A stretch of DNA of 64,000 nt from Kaistia sp. 32K (GTDB taxonomy: Bacteria > Pseudomonadota > Alphaproteobacteria > Rhizobiales > Kaistiaceae), in the NCBI RefSeq assembly GCF_016629525.1, contig NZ_AP024269.1:4290001-4354000 (forward strand). Direction: 5' to 3'. Under the pieces are notes generated by a model. The model worked only from the letters and a program-made list of their open reading frames with translations, was not told where the DNA came from and searched no databases. Both the position numbers and the translations under genes were made by a program. Numbering within the stretch: the stretch's first letter is position 1; each line of letters opens with the position of its first letter. Shown here one piece after another: positions 35,296 through 44,352 of this stretch.

Positions 35296-35712
35296 TCAGT
35301 CGGCCAGTTCGAACAGGATGTCCTGCGCGCCTTCCCAGAGCGTCAGCTTGCCGAGCGCGACGATGTTCTCGAGGCCCTCGGTGATGGTCAGGAAGTGGTT
35401 GCCGGAAAGCTGGCCGACCTTGGACGAGAAGCAGACGCCGCCATAGGCGAGCAGGATCTCGGTCTCGCTGATGCCGCCGGGATAGACGATGACCTGGCCG
35501 GGCGCCGGATGGCTGGTGTTGTTCTCGAAGCCGAGACCGAGATCGAGATCACCGAGCGGGATCCAGCAGCCCTCGCCGCTCCAGCGCACATGGATGATCT
35601 TCTCGCGATAGGGCAGCAGCTTCTTGAAGACCGCGACGGTCTTCGGCGCCAGTTCCTCCTCCAGCTTGCCGTAGAAGGTGTACGGGCCGGCGGTGATCTT
35701 GATCTTCGTCAT
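35296..35712 (-). CDS. DUF3830 family protein (cyclophilin-like fold)
   Basis: Protein of 138 aa without signal peptide or membrane span. The sequence (KITAGPYTFYGKLEEELAPKTVAVFKKLLPYREKIIHVRWSGEGCWIPLGD ... PAPGQVIVYPGGISETEILLAYG) is that of DUF3830, a small cyclophilin-like beta-barrel family. Members often neighbour amidase, hydantoinase or transporter genes, but no such neighbour is visible here. Its biochemical function is not known. It is flanked by the repeat-rich interval and divergent from a DUF992 gene. Confidence 0.85.
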   Translation of the reverse strand: MTKIKITAGPYTFYGKLEEELAPKTVAVFKKLLPYREKIIHVRWSGEGCWIPLGDLDLGLGFENNTSHPAPGQVIVYPGGISETEILLAYGGVCFSSKVGQLSGNHFLTITEGLENIVALGKLTLWEGAQDILFELAD

Positions 35713-35866
35713 TCGGTTTCGACGTCCTTGGTTGGCTCTACAGGAGGCTGCAACGCGGCCGGATCACACGCAAGTGATCCCTCGCGCTTCCCGACGGGAC
35801 GCGTCGGCCGGAACGTTTGCGCCGAAGCCCCGTTTTCTGGGCCCGTATCGCTTCACGAGGTCCGTC

Positions 35867-36346
35867 ATGTCCCGTCTCCCGACCCTGATCATCGCAGCTT
35901 CCGCTGCAATCGTCATGTCCGCCTCGACGATCCCTTCCGCCAGCGCCGCGACCCGGACCGGAACCCTGGTCTGCACGGTGGCGCCCGGCATGGGCTTCCT
36001 GATCGGCTCCAGCAAGCGCCTCGACTGCCAGTTCAACGCGAGGAACGGCGGCAGGGAGCGCTATACCGGCCGCATCAGCAAGCTCGGCCTCGACGTCGGC
36101 ATCACCACCGGCGGCCGCATCGCCTGGGCGGTGCTCGAGCCTTCGCGCCGGCATGGCGATCTCGGCGGCACCTATGCCGGCGCCACGGCGGAAGCGACGG
36201 CCGGCGTCGGTCTCGGCGCCAATGTGCTGGTCGGCGGCGGCAATGGCGGCATCTCGCTGCAACCGCTCTCGGTATCCGGCCAGACCGGCCTTGGCCTCGC
36301 CGCCGGCATCGGCTCGATCACGCTGACGCGCGTCGCCGGCACCTGA
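35867..36346 (+). CDS. DUF992 domain exported protein
   Basis: Protein of 159 aa. The ATG at 35867 follows CGAGG; signal peptide about residues 1-27 (LIIAASAAIVMSASTIPSASA). The mature part matches DUF992: RTGTLVCTVAPGMGFLIGSSKRLDCQF, glycine/alanine-rich GATAEATAGVGLGANVLVGGG and ending GLAAGIGSITL. Two cysteines (VCTV, DCQF) may form a disulfide. DUF992 proteins are common in Hyphomicrobiales and have no assigned function. It is probably periplasmic. Confidence 0.88.
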   Translation: MSRLPTLIIAASAAIVMSASTIPSASAATRTGTLVCTVAPGMGFLIGSSKRLDCQFNARNGGRERYTGRISKLGLDVGITTGGRIAWAVLEPSRRHGDLGGTYAGATAEATAGVGLGANVLVGGGNGGISLQPLSVSGQTGLGLAAGIGSITLTRVAGT

Positions 36347-36388
36347 GGCGGTCCGGACTCGCAACGACAATAAAGGTTCCGTATCGTC

Positions 36389-36443
36389 GGAGCATTCGCC
36401 ATGGCGAAGCCAGCGCGAAGCGAGTAGCGTTTGAGGATGCTCC
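36389..36443. repeat. Inverted repeat upstream of the diguanylate cyclase gene
   Basis: GGAGCAT (36389-36395) and ATGCTCC (36437-36443) flank a nested palindrome GCCATGGC (36398-36405). It could form a 55-nt hairpin in the leader of the downstream gene, or be another dispersed repeat. Confidence 0.55.
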
Positions 36444-36464
36444 CCGAACCCCCGGACCGAACCC

Positions 36465-37943
36465 ATGCAATGCGAGCCGAGCCGCGACGGCCAGATCTTC
36501 GACATCGCCCCGGTGTCGTTATGGGAAGAAGACTATAGTGGCCTGAAAGCGTTGTTCGAGGACTGGCGCAATGCGGGCGTCGTCGATCTCGAACGCTTCC
36601 TGCGCGAGGACGTCACCCGCGTCACCGCCTGCTCGGCCGAGATCCGCGTGGTCCGGGTCAATCGCAAGACGCTGTCGCTGCTCGAGGCGGAAAGCTTCGA
36701 TCACCTCACCACCAATCTCGGCCGGGTATTTCGCGACGACATGCTGCACGCCCATATCGAAGAGCTCGTCCAGCTCTGGAACGGCGACACCACCTTCACC
36801 AGCCTGACGGCGAACTACACGCTTTCCGGTCGCCGCCTCGACGTGCTGCTGAAGGGCACCATCGTCCCCGGCCACGAGGACGACTGGCAGCGCGTGCTGG
36901 TGGCGATCGAGGACGTGACGGAGCGCGAGACGGCGCGCCGCAAGCTCGTGCGCAGCGAGGAATATGCCCGCGGCCTTTTCCACCATTCGCCGGTGTCGCT
37001 GTGGGTCGAGGACTTCTCCAGCGTCAAGCGCCTGATCGACGAGATCCGCCTGAAGGGCATCGTCGACTTCCGCGTCTTCACCGACGTGCATCCGGAATTC
37101 GTGACCCGCTGCATGAGCGAGATCCGCGTCATCGACGTCAACCGCCACACGCTCCAGCTCTTCGCGGCGGCCGACAAGCCGACGCTGCTCCGGCATCTCG
37201 GCGACATCTTCCGCGATTCCATGAACCGGCATTTTCGCGAGCAGCTGATCGACCTCTGGGACGACAAGCTGTTCCAGCAGCGCGAGGTGGTGAATTACGC
37301 GCTCGACGGCAAGGAGCTGCATCTCCACCTGCAGTTCTCGGTGCTGCCCGGCCATGAGCACGACTGGTCGCTGGTGCAGGTGGCGCTGACCGACATCACC
37401 GCGCGCAAGGCGGCCGAGGCCTATCTCGAATTCCTCGGCCAGCACGACGTCCTGACCAAGCTCTACAACCGCTCCTTCTATGTCGACGAGCTGAACCGGC
37501 TGCGCCGCAACGGCCCGACGCCGGTTTCGATCATCATCATCGACCTGAACGGGCTGAAGGCCGCCAACGACCAGTGGGGCCACGCCGCCGGCGACGAGCT
37601 GCTCCGGCGCGTCGGCGAGGTTCTCGACAAGCTGCTCGCGCAGCCCTATCACGCCGCCCGCATCGGCGGCGACGAGTTCGCGGTGCTTCTGCCCGGCGCC
37701 GACGAGGCAGGCGCGGAACGGACGATCGAGGACATCCGTCGCCTCGTCGAGCTCAACAACCAGTTCTACACCGGGCTGACGCTGAGCCTCTCCATGGGCG
37801 CCGCCACGAGCGAACCGGGCGAATCGCTAGATGACGTGGTGAAGCGGGCCGATGCGCGGATGTACGAGGAGAAGCACCGCTTCTACGGCCTGTCGCCGCT
37901 GGAGCGGCGCCGCGCCGCCGCCTATTTCGACGCCGACGCCTGA
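36465..37943 (+). CDS. Diguanylate cyclase with two tandem PAS-like sensory domains
   Basis: Protein of 492 aa with no membrane span, so a cytoplasmic enzyme. Two clearly duplicated sensory domains of about 150 residues (starting APVSLWEED near residue 15 and SPVSLWVED near 175; both contain RVFRD/DIFRDSM and end PGHE-DW) precede a GGDEF domain. The GGDEF motif itself is intact at residues 401-405 (RIGGDEFAVLLPG), so c-di-GMP synthesis from two GTP is expected. The RxxD inhibitory site is not seen at its usual place just upstream (AQPYHAARI), which predicts weak or no product inhibition. The sensed ligand is unknown. Confidence 0.92.
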   Translation: MQCEPSRDGQIFDIAPVSLWEEDYSGLKALFEDWRNAGVVDLERFLREDVTRVTACSAEIRVVRVNRKTLSLLEAESFDHLTTNLGRVFRDDMLHAHIEELVQLWNGDTTFTSLTANYTLSGRRLDVLLKGTIVPGHEDDWQRVLVAIEDVTERETARRKLVRSEEYARGLFHHSPVSLWVEDFSSVKRLIDEIRLKGIVDFRVFTDVHPEFVTRCMSEIRVIDVNRHTLQLFAAADKPTLLRHLGDIFRDSMNRHFREQLIDLWDDKLFQQREVVNYALDGKELHLHLQFSVLPGHEHDWSLVQVALTDITARKAAEAYLEFLGQHDVLTKLYNRSFYVDELNRLRRNGPTPVSIIIIDLNGLKAANDQWGHAAGDELLRRVGEVLDKLLAQPYHAARIGGDEFAVLLPGADEAGAERTIEDIRRLVELNNQFYTGLTLSLSMGAATSEPGESLDDVVKRADARMYEEKHRFYGLSPLERRRAAAYFDADA

Positions 37944-38112
37944 TTCCGGGCTCTTGCCGGCGGCAAACGCCGCTCCTGTGGACAGAACGTCGCGTCCAGC
38001 CCTTCCAATGCAGGGTTGCAATGATCCATGCTTATAGGATGCTGGTATGGACGCGGCGGTGCCACCGATGGACGGCGCGCTCGCGCGTCGCAGTGAATTC
38101 AAGGGAAGCAAG

Positions 38113-38739
38113 ATGACCACACCTGGCCTCGACACCAAGGACGGCGAACTCGGCTATCAGGAGCGCGAGGCGGTCGCCGTCTTCGAGAGCGAAGCGGCCC
38201 TCAACGCAGCCGTCGACGCGCTGCTGCAATATGGCATCCAGCAGGCGGACCTGAGCGTCCTCGCCGCCTCCGAGACCCTGTCGGCGTCGAACCCGGCCAG
38301 CGCCGTCGAGGACAAGGCCGATGTGGCGCGCGCTGCCTATGTGACCCCGGATTCCCGCGTCGAGGGCGCAGCCGCCCTGACCGGCGGTCCGGCGCTCGTC
38401 ACCGGCCTCGGCGCGGCGCTCGTCGCCGGCACGGTCGGCGCCGCCCTCATCCCGGCGCTGGCGCTGACGATCGGCGGCACACTCGCCACCGGTTCGGCCG
38501 GCTACGTGCTGTCGCGCGTCTTCGGCCGCAAGCATGCGGCGGCCGTGCACCAGCAGCTCGCCAATGGCGGCCTGCTGCTCTGGGTTCATGCGCCCGACGC
38601 GAAGGACGACGCCAAGATCCTCGAAATCCTGAAGGAGAATGGCGGCCGCGACGCGCACATCCACGTCGTGCATCGCAGCTGGGGCGCGGACGACGTGCCG
38701 TTCAGCGCGGACCAGCCGGATCCGCTGCTGAAGCTCTGA
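38113..38739 (+). CDS. Hypothetical glycine/alanine-rich membrane-associated protein
   Basis: Protein of 208 aa from the ATG at 38113, which follows AAGGGAAG. It opens with a soluble domain (YQEREAVAVFESEAALNAAVDALLQYGIQQADLSVLA) like those of general-stress proteins that bring a ferredoxin-like fold before a glycine-zipper hydrophobic patch. Residues ~95-145 are hydrophobic and rich in Gly/Ala (LVTGLGAALVAGTVGAALIPALALTIGGTLATG), and a second soluble module follows (LLLWVHAPDAKDDAKILEILKENGGRDAHIHVVHR). Family was not identified with certainty. No neighbour suggests a function. Confidence 0.75.
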   Translation: MTTPGLDTKDGELGYQEREAVAVFESEAALNAAVDALLQYGIQQADLSVLAASETLSASNPASAVEDKADVARAAYVTPDSRVEGAAALTGGPALVTGLGAALVAGTVGAALIPALALTIGGTLATGSAGYVLSRVFGRKHAAAVHQQLANGGLLLWVHAPDAKDDAKILEILKENGGRDAHIHVVHRSWGADDVPFSADQPDPLLKL

Positions 38740-38756
38740 GTTTTTTGAGATAAGTC

Positions 38757-38781
38757 GCACGGCCGGCGTCGCCGGCCGTGC
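38757..38781. terminator. Bidirectional terminator between convergent genes
   Basis: Perfect 11-bp arms GCACGGCCGGC (38757-38767) and GCCGGCCGTGC (38771-38781) enclose a 3-nt loop. On the minus strand GACTTATCTC then a run of T complement (AAAAAA at 38741-38746 read as plus TTTTTT) lies just beyond. It separates the hypothetical gene from the SDR gene of the araFGH operon. Confidence 0.7.
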
Positions 38782-38788
38782 GAAATCT

Positions 38789-39565
38789 TCAGTCGTGATA
38801 GACGACCGAACGACCGCCATCCATAGTCAGCACCGAGCCGGTGCTGAAGGCGGATTCGTCGCTGGCGAGGAACAGCGCCGCATGCGCGACCTGTTCCGGC
38901 GTGCCGATGCGGCGGAGCGGGATCAGCCCCTCGACACGGGCCCGCGCCGCGGCGGGATCCGGGAATTCCGCCAGCCAATCTTTGACCTTGTCCGTCTCGA
39001 TATAACCCGGCGCGACCGCGTTGATGCGGATGCCCTTCGGCGCATAGTCGACGGCGAGCGAGCGGGTGAGCCCGAGCAGGCCATGCTTCGCCACCGGATA
39101 GGGGAACGTTCCCGGAATGATGGCGAAGGCGTGGGTCGAGGCGATGTTGACGATCGACCCCTGCCCTGCCGCGAGCATGCCCGGCAGGACGGCGCGGATC
39201 ATGTGCCAGGCGCCTTCGAGGTTGACGGCCATGCAGCGCCGCCATTCCTCGTCTTTGAGCTCCAGCGGATCGGCGAAGACGTTGATGCCGGCATTGTTGA
39301 CCAGCACGTCGACGCGGCCATAGCGCGCGAGCACCACGGCGACGGCGGCCTCGACCGAGGCGCGTTCGCCGATATTGGCCTCCGCCGTGATGAGGGTCGC
39401 ACCCTCCCCCGCCAGCTCCGCCGCGAAGGCGGCGAGCGCCTCCGCGTCGATGTCGAGAAGCCCGAGCGAGGCTCCCTCGGCCGCGAATTTGCGGGCGATC
39501 GCAGCACCAATGCCGCGCGCGGCACCGGTGACGATGGCGATCTTGCCTTCGAGGCGTCCGGCCAT
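38789..39565 (-). CDS. SDR dehydrogenase, last gene of araFGH-type operon
   Basis: Protein of 258 aa. SDR motifs: TGAARGIGAAIA, NNAGINVF, and YPVAKHG as catalytic Tyr/Lys, with a C-terminal TMDGGRSVVYHD. It is 7 bp after the dehydratase gene. In a sugar-acid operon it is probably the sugar 1-dehydrogenase that makes the lactone, or a later ketose step. The exact substrate (L-arabinose, D-galactose or D-fucose) cannot be read from sequence. Confidence 0.88.
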   Translation of the reverse strand: MAGRLEGKIAIVTGAARGIGAAIARKFAAEGASLGLLDIDAEALAAFAAELAGEGATLITAEANIGERASVEAAVAVVLARYGRVDVLVNNAGINVFADPLELKDEEWRRCMAVNLEGAWHMIRAVLPGMLAAGQGSIVNIASTHAFAIIPGTFPYPVAKHGLLGLTRSLAVDYAPKGIRINAVAPGYIETDKVKDWLAEFPDPAAARARVEGLIPLRRIGTPEQVAHAALFLASDESAFSTGSVLTMDGGRSVVYHD

Positions 39566-39572
39566 GATGAAC

Positions 39573-40748
39573 CTACCAGTCGACGATGGTGCCGTCCGGC
39601 ATGACGGCGTCGCGCGTCGGGAACGGCTCCTGCTTCCAGGGATGCTTGGCCGCCACAGTGAGATCGACCTCGACGCCGAGGCCCGGCGCTTGCGGGATCT
39701 GCCAGGCGCCGTCGACGCGCTCGATCGGCCCCTGCACCACCTCGAAATACCACGGCACCGCGCCGGTCATCTCTTCCTGGATGATGAAGTTCGGCGTGGC
39801 GATGTCGAAATGCAGCGCCGCGACGCCGGCGATCGGCCCGAGCGGATTATGCGGGGCAAGGCCGATGCCGGCCACTTCGGCCAGCGCCGCGATGCGCCGG
39901 GCTTCGCTGAAGCCGCCGCAATGGCAGAGATCCGGCTGCGCCACCGTCATCGTCCGCGCCTCGATATAGGGCGCGAATTCGGCAGCACTCGTCAGCCGCT
40001 CGCCATGGGCGATGGCGACCGGCGAGGCGTCGGCGATCACCTTCATCGAGGCGACGTCGCCCGGCGGGATCGGCTCCTCGGCGAACATCACGTTGAACGG
40101 CTCCAGCGCGCGCAGATAGGAGAGTGCTGCGCCGGCCGAGGCGCAGCGGCCGTGGAAATCGACCATCAGCTCGATCTCGGGACCGATCGCCTCGCGCAGC
40201 GCGCCCATGCTCTTGACGAAATCGTCGATCGCCGCCGGCGTCGCCGTGTAGTGGGTATAGGGCACGTTGACGACCTTCATCGCCTTGTAGCCCTGCTCCT
40301 TGACGGCGAGGCCGCGCTCGACCAGCGAGGAGGCGTCCATCGAATTGTAGACGGCGTCCATCTGGCCGAGGCCGAGATGGGTGTAGATCGGCACGCGGTC
40401 GCGCACCTTGCCGCCGAACAGGCGCCAGACCGGCACGCCGAGCGACTTGCCGAGAATGTCCCAGAGCGCCATCTCGATGCCCGACAGCGCCGTCATGCCG
40501 AGGACGCCGAGCGGCTGCCAGAAGCCGTGCTTCTTCATCGCCCTGACGGCGTATTCGATGTCGCGCGGGTCCAGGCCGAGCAGGATCGGCTCTAGGTCGG
40601 CGATCGCGCCGACGATGGCGCGCGCCTTCCATTCGAGCGTCGCCTCGCCCCAGCCATACAGGCCGGGCTGGTCGGTCAGGACGCGGACGAACACCCAGTT
40701 CCGCATCTCGGCATTGACGACATGCGTCTCGATCTTGGTGATCTTCAT
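39573..40748 (-). CDS. Sugar-acid dehydratase, enolase superfamily (D-galactonate dehydratase-like)
   Basis: Protein of 391 aa of the mandelate racemase/muconate lactonising group. The metal ligands are visible as Asp197 (VDFHGR), Glu224 (EEP) and Glu250 (HGER), and the catalytic-type His300 in APHNPLGP. VDFHGR and HNPLGP are the patterns of DgoD (galactonate dehydratase), which removes water from an aldonate to give a 2-keto-3-deoxy acid. It is co-transcribed with araFGH-type genes and an SDR, giving an oxidative sugar route. Galactonate is the leading substrate, but arabinonate or fuconate are possible. Confidence 0.85.
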   Translation of the reverse strand: MKITKIETHVVNAEMRNWVFVRVLTDQPGLYGWGEATLEWKARAIVGAIADLEPILLGLDPRDIEYAVRAMKKHGFWQPLGVLGMTALSGIEMALWDILGKSLGVPVWRLFGGKVRDRVPIYTHLGLGQMDAVYNSMDASSLVERGLAVKEQGYKAMKVVNVPYTHYTATPAAIDDFVKSMGALREAIGPEIELMVDFHGRCASAGAALSYLRALEPFNVMFAEEPIPPGDVASMKVIADASPVAIAHGERLTSAAEFAPYIEARTMTVAQPDLCHCGGFSEARRIAALAEVAGIGLAPHNPLGPIAGVAALHFDIATPNFIIQEEMTGAVPWYFEVVQGPIERVDGAWQIPQAPGLGVEVDLTVAAKHPWKQEPFPTRDAVMPDGTIVDW

Positions 40749-40759
40749 TCTGTCAGTTC

Positions 40760-41713
40760 CTAGCGCCGTCCGAGCGAGCGGGAGCGCAGATTGTCGAGCA
40801 GGACCGCCATCAGCAGGATCAGGCCGCGCACCACATACTGGTAGAAGGCCTGGATGTTGAGCAGGTTCATGACGTTCTCGGCGATGCCCATGATCAGCAC
40901 GCCGACGATGACGCCGGTGATCGCCGCACGGCCGCCGGCGAGCGACACGCCGCCGAGCACGCAGGCCGAGATGACCGAGAGCTCGAGGCCGGTCGCCGCA
41001 TTCGGCTGGCCCGAGGTGATACGCGAGGCGAGCAGGATGCCGGCGATGGCGCAGACGAGGCCCTGCAGCGTGAAGATCCAGATCCGCATCCAGTCGACAT
41101 TGACGCCGGCAAGCCGCGAGGCCTCCGGGTTGCCGCCGATCGCCAGCGTGTTGCGGCCGAACACGGTGCGGTTCAGCACGAAGCCGAAGATGCAGAACAG
41201 GATGCCCATGACCCAGATCGGGGTGGGCACGCCGAGGAACTTCGACAAAGCGAGCTGGTAGAACGAGGCGTCGTTGATGCCGACGGCGCGGCCGTCCGAC
41301 GAGATCAGCGCCAGGCCGCGCACGATCTGCATCGTGGCGAGCGTGGTGATCAGCGCGTTGATCTTCAGCTTGGCGATGACGACGCCGTTGACGAAGCCGA
41401 CGAAGGTGCCGAAGCCGACCGCGATCAAGAGGCCGAGCGGGATCGAGCCGGTGGCGTTCGACGCCATGACCGCGACCATGCCGGTGAAGGCGACGATCGA
41501 GCCGACGGACAGGTCGAAATCGCGCGAGGCCAGGCAGAACATCATCGTGCAGGCGACGATGCCGATGGTCACCACCGACTGCAGCAGGCCGAGCATGTTG
41601 CGCTCGGTCAGGAAGTTCGGGACGGTCAGCGCCACCACGGCGAAGGCGATGGCGAAGATGACGACGAGGCCCTGCTCGCCAAGCAGGATTCGCTTCAGGG
41701 AACCGGTCATCAT
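40760..41713 (-). CDS. araH: L-arabinose/galactose-type ABC permease
   Basis: Protein of 317 aa. The ATG at 41711-41713 overlaps the ATPase stop (ATGA); the longer frame upstream is not used. AraH-like start (EQGLVVIFAIAFAVVALTVPNFLTERN) and family motif CLASRDFDLSVGSIVAFTGM are present, plus GGVSLAGGRAAITGVIVGVL near the end. About ten membrane spans. It forms the membrane channel with the AraG-like ATPase. Confidence 0.9.
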   Translation of the reverse strand: MMTGSLKRILLGEQGLVVIFAIAFAVVALTVPNFLTERNMLGLLQSVVTIGIVACTMMFCLASRDFDLSVGSIVAFTGMVAVMASNATGSIPLGLLIAVGFGTFVGFVNGVVIAKLKINALITTLATMQIVRGLALISSDGRAVGINDASFYQLALSKFLGVPTPIWVMGILFCIFGFVLNRTVFGRNTLAIGGNPEASRLAGVNVDWMRIWIFTLQGLVCAIAGILLASRITSGQPNAATGLELSVISACVLGGVSLAGGRAAITGVIVGVLIMGIAENVMNLLNIQAFYQYVVRGLILLMAVLLDNLRSRSLGRR

Positions 41714-43230
41714 GAAACCTTCTTGATTGCTTCGGCGGCCGAGCGGTCCGGCAGCGCGGCGGCGAGAATGGTGCGTTCGTTGAAATCGGCGCGATCGAAG
41801 GTGGCGGCGATGCCGCCGCCGCACATGACGGCGATACGATCGGAGATGCCCATCACTTCCGGCAGCTCGCTCGACACCACGACGATGGCGAGGCCGCCTT
41901 CGGCCAGCGAATAGAGCAGGTCGTAGATCTCCGACTTGGCGCCGACGTCGATGCCGCGCGTCGGCTCGTCGACGATCAGCACGCGGACGTCGGTCTCGGC
42001 CAGCCAGCGGGCCAGGATGACCTTCTGCTGGTTGCCGCCCGAGAGATTGACAATGTCCTGCTTGCGCGACGGGGTGCGGATGCGAAGGCTCTTAATGAAG
42101 CCGTCCGCCATCGCCGCTTCCTTGCCGAGGTTCAGGATACCGAAGGGCGAGAAATGGCGGCGCGCCGAGATCGCGATGTTGTCCGAGACCGAGCGGCCCT
42201 GGACGATGCCGTCGAACTTGCGGTCCTCCGGACAGAGCACGAGGCCGGCGCGGATCGACTGGCGCGGATCGCTCGGCGCGACCGGCTTGCCGTCGATGGT
42301 GACGCGGCCCGCGTGGCGATGATCGGCGCCATAGACGAGGCGCATCAGCTCGCTGCGGCCGGCGCCGACCAGGCCGAAGAAGCCGAGGATCTCGCCCTTG
42401 CGCGCTTCGAAGGAGACCGGGCTCGGCAGCTTGGAGCCGGTGATGCCTTCGACCTTCAGGCGGACCTCGCCGATGGCGCGGTCACGCCAGCCCCAGATGT
42501 CGCTGATCTCGCGGCCGACCATCTCGGAGACGATCTGGTCGCGCGTCACGCCTTCCATGCTGGCGTGATGGGCGGCGAGCTTGCCGTCGCGCAGCACGGT
42601 GACGCCGTCGCAGAGGCGGAAGACCTCGTCGAGGCGGTGCGAGATGTAGAGAATGACCTTGCCCTGCTCGCGCAGCCGCTCGATCAGCTTGAACAGGATC
42701 TCGCTCTCGCGCGAGGAGAGCGACGAGGTCGGCTCGTCCAGCGCGATGACGCGGGCATCGAGCATCACCGCCTTGGCGATCTCGATCATCTGGCGTTCGC
42801 CGATGGAAAGCGCCGCGACCTTGGTGCGCGGGTCGACGTCGACGCCGATCTCCCTGAGCTTGCTGCCGACATCGGCGACGAGCTCGCGGAAGCTGATGAC
42901 GCCCGCTCTGGCCGGGAAATGGCCGAGCCGCAGGTTTTCGGCGACGGTGAGCTCCGGAACCAGCTGCAGTTCCTGGTGCACGACGGTCACGCGCGCCGCG
43001 AAGGCGTCGCGGGTCGAATGGAAATGCTGGACGACGCCCTCGATGCGGATCTCGCCTTCATCGGCGCGGATATCGCCCGAGAGGATCTTGATCAGCGTCG
43101 ACTTGCCGGCGCCATTTTCGCCCATCAGGCCGTGCACGCGGCCCTTGGCGACGCCGAAAGAGATGCCGGCCAGCGCCTTGACGCCCGGATAGCTCTTGGC
43201 GATTTGAGAGAATTCGAGAAAATCGGCCAT
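41710..43230 (-). CDS. araG: L-arabinose/galactose-type ABC ATPase (two domains)
   Basis: Protein of 506 aa (AraG of E. coli is 504). Two ABC domains: first Walker A GENGAGKST and signature LSIGERQMIEIAKAV with DEPTSSL; second signature LSGGNQQKVILARWLAE and DEPTRGIDVG, with a degenerate P-loop GLVGAGRSELM. It energises the araFGH-type importer. The start at 43230 (MADFLEFSQ) is used rather than a farther ATG at 43278. Confidence 0.92.
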   Translation of the reverse strand: MADFLEFSQIAKSYPGVKALAGISFGVAKGRVHGLMGENGAGKSTLIKILSGDIRADEGEIRIEGVVQHFHSTRDAFAARVTVVHQELQLVPELTVAENLRLGHFPARAGVISFRELVADVGSKLREIGVDVDPRTKVAALSIGERQMIEIAKAVMLDARVIALDEPTSSLSSRESEILFKLIERLREQGKVILYISHRLDEVFRLCDGVTVLRDGKLAAHHASMEGVTRDQIVSEMVGREISDIWGWRDRAIGEVRLKVEGITGSKLPSPVSFEARKGEILGFFGLVGAGRSELMRLVYGADHRHAGRVTIDGKPVAPSDPRQSIRAGLVLCPEDRKFDGIVQGRSVSDNIAISARRHFSPFGILNLGKEAAMADGFIKSLRIRTPSRKQDIVNLSGGNQQKVILARWLAETDVRVLIVDEPTRGIDVGAKSEIYDLLYSLAEGGLAIVVVSSELPEVMGISDRIAVMCGGGIAATFDRADFNERTILAAALPDRSAAEAIKKVS

Positions 43231-43255
43231 GATCGTTTCGCCTCGCAAACAAGAA

Positions 43256-43284
43256 CCGGCGGCGAGCACGATGCCCACCGCCGG
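43256..43284 (-). terminator. Intra-operon stem-loop after araF
   Basis: CCGGCGG (43256-43262) and CCGCCGG (43278-43284) form a 7-bp stem with a 15-nt loop in the 73-bp gap between araF and araG. A mRNA-stabilising role after the binding-protein gene is likely. Confidence 0.55.
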
Positions 43285-43303
43285 AGATTTGAGGTCGAGC
43301 CGA

Positions 43304-44287
43304 CTATTCGATGCCGAGGTCCTTGCGGACGGCTTCGTAGTTGTCGCGGAGCGCCAGCTGGCCGGCGGTCAGCGTCAGCGCCGGCGGCGCCTTGTCGTTG
43401 GCGATCCAGTCATACATGTTGATCGCCGTCTCGTAGCCGTGACGCTTCGGCGAGATGATGACGGTGCCGACGAAGCCGGTCGCATCAGCCTTCTTGAACT
43501 CGTTGATGGCCGAATCCGCGCCGCCGATGCCGATGCCGATGACGTTGGCGGCCGGGATGCCGACGCTCTCGGTAGCGCGCACGGCGCCGAGCACGGCTTC
43601 GTCGTTCAGGCCGAAGGCGACCCAGTTCTTGATGTTGGCATGCTTGTTGAGCACGACGGTGGCAGCGTTCAGGGCCGCTTCCGTGTCGGTCTTCGTCTGC
43701 GGGGCGTCGAAGATGTTCTCGGCCGGGAAGCCGGCAGCCTTCAGGGCCGTGATGGCGCCCTCGACGCGATCGACGGCGGTCGGCAGCTGGTCATAGGAGA
43801 CGCGGATCGCGCCGACCGTCTTCGGGTCCCAGCCGCGCTTCTTGATCTCGGCGGCGATCGCCTCGCCGACGGCCTCGCCGATCTTGGTCGCCGAGATGCC
43901 CATGTGCGGCACGGACTCGATCGGCTTGCCATCGGCGTCGACCAGGCGGTCGTCGACGGTCATCAGCTTGAGCTCATTGGCGGCGGCCTTGGCGACGATG
44001 CCGGGGCCGAGCTTGACGTCCGGCGTGCAGACGATGAAGCCCTGCGCGCCCTGGGCGCCGAGATTGTCGATCGCCGACTGCAGCTTCTCGCCGTCCTCGG
44101 CGCCGATCTTGACCAGCGTGAAGCCCTTCTCCTTCGCCGCGACCTCGGCGAACTTCCACTCGTCCTGGAACCAGGGCTCTTCCGGCTGCTTGACGATGAA
44201 ACCGATCTTGACGTCAGCCGCGTAGGCGGACGACAGGGCGATCATCACGGCAGCACCTGCCATGACGGCACTCTTCCAAAGGCGCAT
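43304..44287 (-). CDS. araF: Periplasmic L-arabinose/galactose-binding protein
   Basis: Protein of 327 aa with GGGAGAGAG before the ATG and a signal peptide (about residues 1-23, ending SSAYA). From memory it is colinear with E. coli AraF: VKIGFIVKQPEEPWFQDEWKFAEVA, GFIVCTPDVKLGPGIVAKAAAN, MTVDDRLVDADGKP, and NWVAFGLNDEAVLGAVRATE. AraF-type proteins bind L-arabinose and often D-galactose and D-fucose. It is the first gene of the operon and the most strongly placed for expression. Confidence 0.93.
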   Translation of the reverse strand: MRLWKSAVMAGAAVMIALSSAYAADVKIGFIVKQPEEPWFQDEWKFAEVAAKEKGFTLVKIGAEDGEKLQSAIDNLGAQGAQGFIVCTPDVKLGPGIVAKAAANELKLMTVDDRLVDADGKPIESVPHMGISATKIGEAVGEAIAAEIKKRGWDPKTVGAIRVSYDQLPTAVDRVEGAITALKAAGFPAENIFDAPQTKTDTEAALNAATVVLNKHANIKNWVAFGLNDEAVLGAVRATESVGIPAANVIGIGIGGADSAINEFKKADATGFVGTVIISPKRHGYETAINMYDWIANDKAPPALTLTAGQLALRDNYEAVRKDLGIE

Positions 44288-44352
44288 TGTCTCTCTCCCA
44301 CGAGATAGTCCGACCCTCCGCTGTGAGGCGGGGTCCAGAATCCATATTTCGA

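Noticed and set aside
36347..36464. c-di-GMP riboswitch before the diguanylate cyclase gene
   Set aside because: The hairpin there lacks the conserved GEMM core and looks like a dispersed palindrome.
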